In this document: in pieces, positions 1-6,233 of the stretch
Layout: each line of letters begins with the position of its first letter
Numbering within the stretch: position 1 is the first letter of the stretch
DNA from: an uncultured bacterium
Lineage (GTDB): Bacteria; Verrucomicrobiota; Kiritimatiellia; UBA8416; CALETX01
DNA length: 6,705 nt
Reading direction: 5' to 3'
Assembly (NCBI GenBank): GCA_937920455.1
Contig: CALETX010000299.1
Location: forward strand, 1 to 6,705
Notes under the pieces: model-generated
What the model saw: the letters and a program-made list of their open reading frames with translations, nothing else
What the model was told of the DNA's origin: nothing
Databases searched by the model: none
Translations under genes and position numbers: made by a program

Positions 1-621
1 TCCTACTGTGTAGCCGAACGTCCAAATCTGGTGAAGCGCCACGAGGTCGAGATGTTCCCTGTCAACAACGCCGGCCGCCATTAGCGCTTTGATCTCCGAC
101 GCGAAGAAAAGCGACCCGTCGGGCCGGTATGTGTAGTACAGAGGTTTCTCTCCAGCCCTGTCCCTGGCCAGGTATAACGTCGAGGTATCCTCATCCCAGA
201 GGCCAAAGGCAAACATGCCGTTGATCTTTTCCAGCGCTTTCTCGAGCCCGAACATTCCTATCAGGCCGAGCAGAACTTCAGTGTCAGATTGCGAAAAGAA
301 AGCATGTCCTCTCTCCGCCAGTTCCTTGCGAAGCTCCCTGAAGTTGTATATTTCTCCATTATAAGTGACCCGTCTTTTCCTGGCAGCATCGGCCATGGGT
401 TGATGCCCGCGTCGGGTCAGATCCACTATCTTCAACCTCCGGTGTCCTAGCCCCGCCTTGCACCGTTCGTCGGTAACACCGGCATCCTGCCAGCCTTTCT
501 CGGAAAGGAAAACCATTCCCTCGTCATCCGGACCACGATGGCTGAGCGCTCGAACCATCGCGGAAAGCATCCTATAGGTGCCGCATTCCCTCGTTCCTAC
601 AAAACCAGCAATCCCACACAT
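1..621 (-). CDS. asnB: Asparagine synthase (glutamine-hydrolysing)-type amidotransferase, N-terminal part (runs off window)
   Basis: The reading frame is open from the ATG at 621 to the window edge and gives 207 residues starting MCGIAGFVGT; the C-terminal ATP-dependent synthetase domain must lie outside. What is visible is a complete-looking class II glutamine amidotransferase (Ntn) domain: Cys2, which becomes the nucleophile after Met removal, RGPDDEG at 29-35, HRRLKIVDL at 60-68, YNGEIYNF at 87-94, QSDTEV at 111-116, GMFAFGLWD at 135-143 and ARDRAGEKPLYY at 152-163. By comparison with E. coli AsnB the glutamine-binding residues Arg49, Asn74, Glu76 and Asp98 correspond to Arg62, Asn88, Glu90 and Asp113, so glutaminase activity should be intact. 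The family releases ammonia from glutamine and uses it to amidate an acyl-adenylate, classically aspartate to asparagine. The gene starts 7 bp after the stop of the flippase gene, with a weak GAAAG ribosome site overlapping that stop, so it is probably translationally coupled. In glycan loci such paralogues may amidate sugar acids instead of aspartate; the substrate cannot be decided here. Confidence 0.93.
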   Translation of the reverse strand, partial: MCGIAGFVGTRECGTYRMLSAMVRALSHRGPDDEGMVFLSEKGWQDAGVTDERCKAGLGHRRLKIVDLTRRGHQPMADAARKRRVTYNGEIYNFRELRKELAERGHAFFSQSDTEVLLGLIGMFGLEKALEKINGMFAFGLWDEDTSTLYLARDRAGEKPLYYTYRPDGSLFFASEIKALMAAGVVDREHLDLVALHQIWTFGYTVG

Positions 622-628
622 CTTGCTT

Positions 629-2176
629 TCAACCAGATGTCGAGCCGGATACTGCGTCCCGTACCAAAGATGTGATCCCGGTCATCACAATATTCCTGTC
701 ATCAGCAAAAAGAAGAATCTGTGCCAGGCAAAACAACAAGAGCACCATTCCCCCTATAACCAGATCAGCCCAAGCGTGCTGCATTCCAACCCATGTTGAG
801 ACGGCCAACGCAAAAGCACCTCCAATTGATGAAAAAAAGATAATACGACCGGCCCTTACAAGCGCCTTTTTGTATCTCACACAGCAAAAATACCGCTCGA
901 CCACCACCCATAGAGCCACCTGGTATAACCCCATTGTGACAAAGTCAGCAATCGGGTACCCGATAGATCCCAAATATCCAACCCCGGCGATAGACAGCAG
1001 CAGGAAGGACACGCGGTTAATTATCTGGCAGATCATGCCAAGTCTTACACGCTGCCACGCAATAAACAAACGCGTGGTCAAGCTTGTGGCTGCCATAAAC
1101 GGAATGCCGGCTGCAAAAATCCTGAAAAAAAGTGCTGTCGCCTGCGCCGATTCATCATCAAATCTACCCCTCAAATACAGAACACCAACAACCTCTGAGC
1201 CAAAAAGGACCAAAAATGCTGTCAATGGCATAACGACAAGGCCGAGCGCATGCCATACATTCCTGAAAATCCTGTCTATCTCCTGCCATTCTTCTCTCGG
1301 TTTCAGCTCATTCAGCTTCACCCCGAGAACTCCACTAACCGGATTAATCAACAAGAGGGCCGGCAAAATCGCAAGTCGCTGAGCATAGCCAAGAGCAGCC
1401 AGTGTGCCTTCAGAGAAAGAGCTTAATAAGAACAAGGGCACAACACCCGCTATTGCGCCGACAAGATGACCGACTTGAGAAAAAGCAATGTTCTTCCATA
1501 CCTGAGCACCGACCGCTGAAACTCTTGCCCTGAACTTCCATCCAAGCCTAACCTTCAATGACAACAGTAGGAATAAAATCTGTACCATCCCTCCAACGCA
1601 TGCTCCAACGAGAGCAGATCCAAGCCCCCACCTTTCCCTCATAACGAACAACAGAACGAGCATGCCAACCTTTGGTAATATGCCCAGCATAACCGACAAG
1701 GCGAAGTATCTATGGGAAGCCAGTATCTCCCCAAGAAACTGACCCAGATTCGTCAAACAAAAAAGCGCCCCGGCCCATGCCACAAACCAGCCGTGCTGCT
1801 GAATCACGTCATCATGAAACCGTGACACAATCCTGATTGAGGCATACGGAGCGACAATGCAGACAGCGGCAACAACAATGCCGAACAGCGCATAACCGTA
1901 CAAAAATACATTCAGGAAATAAGAAGCTTCAGCGCGATTTTCTTTCCCTTCCAGCCTCATTGACTCGGGTATAAGAACTGAAGAGTTCAGATTGGCAAAA
2001 AAAGCTGATGCCGAAAAAACCACACCTGCGCAGTAATAATACACATCCACGTCCGCCCGAGTGCCGAACCAGTACGCTACAACCAGGTTTCCGGCAAAGC
2101 CCAACATCTGCGAGACAGCGTTCAGCAGTGTGCTGGAAAAAATACCGCGTGAAAATGACTCTTGTCTGAAAAACAT
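629..2176 (-). CDS. MviN/MurJ-family (MOP superfamily) flippase, probably polysaccharide-dedicated
   Basis: This is a 515-residue, very hydrophobic protein with about 14 predicted membrane helices (roughly 11-37, 46-70, 85-111, 129-153, 157-180, 185-207, 230-255, 262-285, 307-331, 344-366, 382-398, 403-427, 443-463, 468-490), matching the usual length (about 510) and topology of MurJ. Family signatures are LGFAGNLVVAYWFG near the N-terminus (25-38), GYAQRLAILP (263-272) followed by NPVSGVLGV (278-286), and LYLRGRFDDESAQATA (333-348). Such proteins flip undecaprenyl-linked precursors across the inner membrane. In an ungapped alignment to E. coli MurJ, Arg270 is kept as Arg267, but Arg18, Arg24 and Arg52 become Gln23, Gly29 and about Ser57; a role on another lipid-linked glycan (Wzx-like) is therefore inferred. 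The start chosen is the ATG at 2176: it puts helix 1 at the N-terminus as in the family and avoids overlap with the upstream gene. The same frame opens at a TTG at 2293, but that adds 39 unlikely residues inside the preceding gene. No strong Shine-Dalgarno is visible. Confidence 0.87.
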   Translation of the reverse strand: MFFRQESFSRGIFSSTLLNAVSQMLGFAGNLVVAYWFGTRADVDVYYYCAGVVFSASAFFANLNSSVLIPESMRLEGKENRAEASYFLNVFLYGYALFGIVVAAVCIVAPYASIRIVSRFHDDVIQQHGWFVAWAGALFCLTNLGQFLGEILASHRYFALSVMLGILPKVGMLVLLFVMRERWGLGSALVGACVGGMVQILFLLLSLKVRLGWKFRARVSAVGAQVWKNIAFSQVGHLVGAIAGVVPLFLLSSFSEGTLAALGYAQRLAILPALLLINPVSGVLGVKLNELKPREEWQEIDRIFRNVWHALGLVVMPLTAFLVLFGSEVVGVLYLRGRFDDESAQATALFFRIFAAGIPFMAATSLTTRLFIAWQRVRLGMICQIINRVSFLLLSIAGVGYLGSIGYPIADFVTMGLYQVALWVVVERYFCCVRYKKALVRAGRIIFFSSIGGAFALAVSTWVGMQHAWADLVIGGMVLLLFCLAQILLFADDRNIVMTGITSLVRDAVSGSTSG

Positions 2177-2216
2177 GGCACTTGGAAATCTCAGCGCCCG
2201 GTTGCAAACACCGCGA

Positions 2217-5200
2217 CTATTCCCCGCCGCTTCGACGCCCGCCAACACGGTAGAACCTGAGAAGATCGCCACCGTTAGAGTGAACAAAATCAACCCTGCA
2301 ATTTGTCTGCGCCAACGGCGCGCCTATCGGCACCCAATCACCTAGCAGGTTCGTGGTGTAATACACCTGCTGAACCGTCTCAGTTTGAGAACTCCACGTT
2401 ATCGAAAATATTCCATTGGAAAAAAAAACGGATTCTATAAGCGGCCTCATCCCCGGATATTCATAAGCGCCCATATCCACCACGCCCTCGTAATTTCTCA
2501 CAAAACCCTCAATGTCCGCCGTCAAATCCTCCGCTCCGGAGTTCAGGCCGGCGTTTCTGCAGGGCGATGCCCAACTCAACCGCCATGTCCTGCCCCCAAA
2601 CAGGGGATCTTCATAAAGGTTCCCTCCTCCGTCCCATTCCGCTGGGAAAGGAGGCCAACTGCAGGAATGGCGGAATTTTGGAGGTCTCCCGTATGCGAAA
2701 TAGTTTGAAACGCAGCCTGAGGTCAACCTGTTGTCCCACACGATGGTGTTCACAATATCTATTGGAACTGCCGAGTTAGTCTGGCCGCGCAGGTCCACCC
2801 CTGCCCCTCGCAAACCGGCAATATTATCCGCAACCGTGCAATTCCTGACCAAAGCTCTCTCGCCAACATGAAGCCCTCCGCCAATCCTTGCCGTGTTCTC
2901 CACAATAAGACAGTTTTCCACAACAGGAGTTCCGCTCTCATAAGACTCAGCCTGTGTGGCGATTCCGCCTCCATAATAAGAAGCGTTGCCAGCAAATACG
3001 CACCTCGACACTCTGCCTCGGATCATCCCCATGCCGCCACCGTAGCTGGGATCTACCAAAGGCGTCCAGTTGTCCTCAAATATGCAGTCGGTAACCAAAG
3101 CTCCGCTGCCTGCGTATATCATACAACCTCCACCAAAAATGGCGCCGTTGCCTCTGATCACGCAGTTAGAGAGCGTCCCATAGCCGTCTATCAAGACACC
3201 CCCGCCAAAAGCCTTCTTGTGCCACACTCGCTCCTCGCTCGTGCGGCCACCTTGAATTATAATGCCCGATACCATAGCCCCCTCAGCAGCAAGATATATC
3301 CCCCTGACAGCAGCCGGCCCAAGCCCGTTGCTCGATGATGGATCTGAACTCCCCATCACCACCACCCCCGTAGGCGCGCCAAGCCCTATAACTTGAATGG
3401 CAGATGTCACGGCAACCCTGCTCCACATCCCGCCGGCTTCATGCCCGCCAGAGTCGTAAACACCATTGGTCACCAGCACAATGTCTCCTCCCCTGGCACT
3501 GTCAATTGCATCCTGGATCGTCCGAGCCGCGCCTGTCCAATTCGTGTAGGGATAACTATTACCGCCGAAAGGTGAAACATATCGGGTCGTGTACCGGACC
3601 ACGCTTGTATTGCCCGTCGCCACATTGCCAGCGCTATCAACAACTTCGATTACAACATTGTTGACGCCAGGTTGCAATCGCAGCTCGCATCGCCATACGT
3701 CGTCTGTGCCCTTCTCAGCCTCGTAGCCGTTCAACGTCACAGCGCTAATTGTCGTGCCAATCCGCAAAGCCGGCTGTGCAAGCACACTAATCTCGATACT
3801 GCCCCAGTCAACCCGATGCCCGTCCGAGGGATTAACGGACACAATGCGCGGAGGCCAGGGAGGACGTTTCGCTATATGTATCCCGTCCAGCTCAAGACTT
3901 CCCGTCCCACTGAAAGCCGCTGTTCGCACACGCAGAAAAAGAGGAGCATGGTTCGTGAAAACAACCGCGTAACCACGCCACCGATGCTCATCATGGCATA
4001 AACCAGCGAGCGGCGCCCATTCGTTCCCACTACTGGAACTCTCAACAACCGCATTCCATTCTCCTGTTCCCAGAATCCTGCACCAGAACCCAAAATAGCC
4101 CTGCCCGTTTGTCCATTGCGGCGACATTACAAAAGACTCTTCTCCGGCAGGAAATCTCGCAGTCATGCCGGCGCATGGCGTATCCGATTTCCGAATTTCT
4201 GCTCTATTGAGCACCCAACCGCAGTTCGTGCACGTCCCAATGCCGCACTCTTCCCACCCATTAAAATTCTCAACGAGGCTTGGTCCGTATGCCATACTGC
4301 GTGTCCAGGGATCTGACGGTCCAGTGTTAACTTCAGCCATATCAACAAGCTCAAAGTTCTCCGGCATCCCTTCGATATTATGAGCTACGGTATTCCATCC
4401 TTCTGGATCGCCGTATTTCCAGTCCGCGCCTCCGGCGAGTATCAACGGATAAACCAACACTGACCGTTCTGAGATGTTGTAAATAATGTTGCTTGTCACC
4501 GTAATGAACCAGCTGAGGGCGTCAAGATAGATGCCATGGTTGCCAAAAGTCCGCATCGTAGCAAGTTTGTCATGCAAAACATCATGCACCAGATTGTCTG
4601 CTATAACGGCTCCTGGCTGTCTTCCCCATGTCTTGATGCCAGCTCCATCCTCAAGGCGAGTCATCACCCGCCGCACATGATTAAAGCTCAACGTCGGCCT
4701 GAACTGGAACACTGTGTTTGTGTAGCTCGGATCCAGGCCCATACTGATTCCAACATACGGCGCATTCTCAACCAGATTTCTTGCGACAAGCGTATTTTCG
4801 GAGAAATCCACCGCTATGCCGTCGCATGTCCAGTGAATCTGGCCGCATCCGCTGATTACATTGTCAACCACATCTATATCTGTTGGCCACGGTCCAGGAT
4901 GATGCCATCCATGAGGCCCACGAACCCATCCTTTCGATGAAGGCACCTTGTCATCCAGAAGTTCTTCATGCAAGGGAACATCAGCAAGCGGAACCCATCC
5001 CCACTCAATCCAGGCCGAACGGTTCTGCTTCCAACGTCCCCGCCAGCCGACAATTATCCCGCTGCCTCCTGTGTCTTCAGCCAGACAGCCCTGAATTTTC
5101 AGTCTTTTGCACCCCGCCCCAACTCCAATAGCAGACCCACCCGTGTGCGCGACCCTGCATCCTCTCATTGAAGAGTCTTCCGCAAAATGCCACTCAACAG

Positions 5201-6233
5201 CCACAGGCAGCGGATAGCTTACTGACAACAAATGTGGAACACTGTGCGCTCTGTCATGAAGAGCCAGTCCATCTTCAGTCAAATTCCAGACGGTACATTC
5301 AAAATCCACATTCAGGAAATGCACATTTCGCACCGCATGGCCGTCCGTCCCCCTGACAATTACAATCTGCTCAAGGTGAGGCGCCCGCACTTGAAGACTC
5401 GCCGGGTTGGTTGACGATACATAGGTCAGAACACCTACAGTGGGATCAAGATGCCACTCTCCTTCCTTATCAAGAAACTCAGCGGCCCCCTCCAAGAAAG
5501 CATATCCATCAAGATAGCACAGACGCCAGTTTGGAGACCACGCGTCCGAGCCCAGCGGCGACACACACCGTATCATCCGACCGCTCACGCTTTCGACCAT
5601 CCCTCTTGTGAGAACATGGTTGCCAAATATGCCTATCTCAACTCTCTGACTCGGCGTCACATCAGCAACCACCGGCGCCTCCAGAGTTACCGACATGTAA
5701 TCCGTCGTCTGAATGCCGATTACCCGAAGGGCTCCCGCCTCGTCTTCATTTGGAAACCTCGCCCTTACAAGCCGGGAATCTCCCGCGTAAAGCTGAGAAA
5801 AAAACCATCCGCCGGTAGCCACTTCAGGAATAAAAGCCTGCCACCGATCTGAGCCGACGTTTGTCCATCCGGCAGTCACAGGCCTCGCGCCGCTGAGCAC
5901 GGCTCTCTCGCCAGGATAGGATGAGTAAGTTACCGAATAGTCGACAGTTCCACAATCATCGGTCGTTATTACCAGCGGTTCTTCCAGAAAATAAACCCCG
6001 CCCCTCAACAGTACCGTCACGTTATCAGAAAGCCCCGAACTCACGAGAGCACGCACTGCGTCGCGAGCCCGAGTAACAGTCGCAAAGGGATTCTCAAAAG
6101 TCCCGCTCCCCGAATCGGTTCCATTTGTAGCGACATAAAACATAACATCACACAACGCAGCCCTGCACCCCAGGACCGCCATGGCAAAGCTGATCCGAAG
6201 CAAAGCGGAAGAATAATCTACTGATTGAGCCAT
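2217..6233 (-). CDS. Large exported mosaic protein with two right-handed parallel beta-helix modules
   Basis: The 1338-residue product begins with a signal-peptide-like segment (1-28). Residues 32-300 hold the FYVATNGTDSGSGTFENPFA-type opening, LLRGGVYFLEEPL (75-87), VLSGARPVT (112-120) and LDKEGEWHLDPTVGVLTYV (254-272), which I associate with glycosidase-like beta-helix proteins (GH141-like or GH120-like). The first beta-helix spans about 295-620 and contains DGAGIKTWGRQPG (529-541) and GNHGIYLDALS (564-574). A beta-sandwich, possibly carbohydrate binding, follows at about 650-790, then an Ig-like domain at about 793-882. A second beta-helix (884-1260) opens YVSPFGGNSYPYTNWTGAAR and carries Pmp-like GGG and (F/I/V)xxN repeats, closing with GVVDMGAYEYP. 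The C-terminal domain (1263-1332) contains YYTTNLLGDW and ends RFYRV. The ATG at 6233 is the first ATG, GTG or TTG after in-frame stops at 6268-6270, 6282-6284 and 6288-6290; AGAGA precedes it. No PEP-CTERM, sortase or clear T9SS tail follows (GGRRSGGE). It is probably secreted or periplasmic. The function is unproven: glycan hydrolase, lyase, epimerase or adhesin are all possible. Confidence 0.9.
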   Translation of the reverse strand: MAQSVDYSSALLRISFAMAVLGCRAALCDVMFYVATNGTDSGSGTFENPFATVTRARDAVRALVSSGLSDNVTVLLRGGVYFLEEPLVITTDDCGTVDYSVTYSSYPGERAVLSGARPVTAGWTNVGSDRWQAFIPEVATGGWFFSQLYAGDSRLVRARFPNEDEAGALRVIGIQTTDYMSVTLEAPVVADVTPSQRVEIGIFGNHVLTRGMVESVSGRMIRCVSPLGSDAWSPNWRLCYLDGYAFLEGAAEFLDKEGEWHLDPTVGVLTYVSSTNPASLQVRAPHLEQIVIVRGTDGHAVRNVHFLNVDFECTVWNLTEDGLALHDRAHSVPHLLSVSYPLPVAVEWHFAEDSSMRGCRVAHTGGSAIGVGAGCKRLKIQGCLAEDTGGSGIIVGWRGRWKQNRSAWIEWGWVPLADVPLHEELLDDKVPSSKGWVRGPHGWHHPGPWPTDIDVVDNVISGCGQIHWTCDGIAVDFSENTLVARNLVENAPYVGISMGLDPSYTNTVFQFRPTLSFNHVRRVMTRLEDGAGIKTWGRQPGAVIADNLVHDVLHDKLATMRTFGNHGIYLDALSWFITVTSNIIYNISERSVLVYPLILAGGADWKYGDPEGWNTVAHNIEGMPENFELVDMAEVNTGPSDPWTRSMAYGPSLVENFNGWEECGIGTCTNCGWVLNRAEIRKSDTPCAGMTARFPAGEESFVMSPQWTNGQGYFGFWCRILGTGEWNAVVESSSSGNEWAPLAGLCHDEHRWRGYAVVFTNHAPLFLRVRTAAFSGTGSLELDGIHIAKRPPWPPRIVSVNPSDGHRVDWGSIEISVLAQPALRIGTTISAVTLNGYEAEKGTDDVWRCELRLQPGVNNVVIEVVDSAGNVATGNTSVVRYTTRYVSPFGGNSYPYTNWTGAARTIQDAIDSARGGDIVLVTNGVYDSGGHEAGGMWSRVAVTSAIQVIGLGAPTGVVVMGSSDPSSSNGLGPAAVRGIYLAAEGAMVSGIIIQGGRTSEERVWHKKAFGGGVLIDGYGTLSNCVIRGNGAIFGGGCMIYAGSGALVTDCIFEDNWTPLVDPSYGGGMGMIRGRVSRCVFAGNASYYGGGIATQAESYESGTPVVENCLIVENTARIGGGLHVGERALVRNCTVADNIAGLRGAGVDLRGQTNSAVPIDIVNTIVWDNRLTSGCVSNYFAYGRPPKFRHSCSWPPFPAEWDGGGNLYEDPLFGGRTWRLSWASPCRNAGLNSGAEDLTADIEGFVRNYEGVVDMGAYEYPGMRPLIESVFFSNGIFSITWSSQTETVQQVYYTTNLLGDWVPIGAPLAQTNCRVDFVHSNGGDLLRFYRVGGRRSGGE
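2420..2428. repeat. Homopolymer A9 (T9 on the coding strand) inside the beta-helix gene
   Basis: Nine adenines on the plus strand read as GTT TTT TTT TCC (Val1269-Ser1272) in the beta-helix gene, just ahead of its C-terminal domain. Slippage here would remove roughly the last 65 residues. The frame is intact in this copy. Confidence 0.9.
2730..3206 (-). repeat. Pmp-like coil repeats in second beta-helix (residues 1010-1168)
   Basis: The protein shows GGG (or GAG) steps at residues 1010, 1034, 1065, 1088, 1118 and 1143, each preceded by a Cys-containing strand: SNCVIRGN, TDCIFEDN, SRCVFAGN, ENCLIVEN and RNCTVADN, and finally VNTIVWDN. The pattern, GGG-x then (F/I/V)xxN, resembles the GGA(I/L/V) and FxxN motifs of chlamydial polymorphic membrane proteins and marks rungs of a right-handed beta-helix. 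The DNA copies are diverged, so this is a protein-level, not a nucleotide-level, repeat. Confidence 0.75.
6150..6233 (-). other. Signal peptide of the beta-helix protein (residues 1-28)
   Basis: Residues 1-28 have a polar start (MAQSVDYSS), a single Arg at 13, then a hydrophobic stretch (ISFAMAVLG, 14-22) and RAALC before the mature DVMFYVATNG. Cleavage near residue 28 by signal peptidase I is plausible but the n-region carries only one positive charge, so the signal is weaker than usual. Export is also supported by the domain types that follow, which are normally extracytoplasmic. Confidence 0.6.

Noticed and set aside
672..1382. A 236-codon open frame on the plus strand
   Set aside because: It lies wholly antisense to the membrane transporter, has no recognisable domain and its composition is that of a reverse-complement shadow of hydrophobic codons.
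2177..2216. Possible terminator between the beta-helix and flippase genes
   Set aside because: Only a 4-bp CGGT/ACCG hairpin could be drawn and there is no T-run after it; the 40-bp gap is better read as an intra-operon spacer.
2177..2293. A longer N-terminus for the flippase from a TTG at 2293, which even looks like a signal peptide
   Set aside because: It would overlap the end of the beta-helix gene by 77 bp; MurJ-type proteins start directly before helix 1, which the ATG at 2176 gives.
2868..5852. Many open frames of 60-156 codons on the plus strand opposite the beta-helix gene
   Set aside because: They overlap one another in several frames, show no domain or ribosome site and are explained as shadows of a 1338-codon gene with strong protein motifs.
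6165..6233. Lipoprotein signal (lipobox AVLGC at Cys23) in the beta-helix protein
   Set aside because: Leu at -2 is unusual, Arg13 breaks the uncharged stretch expected by the lipobox rule and there is no Lys or Arg in the first seven residues; an ordinary signal peptide ending near residue 28 fits better, though not decisively.
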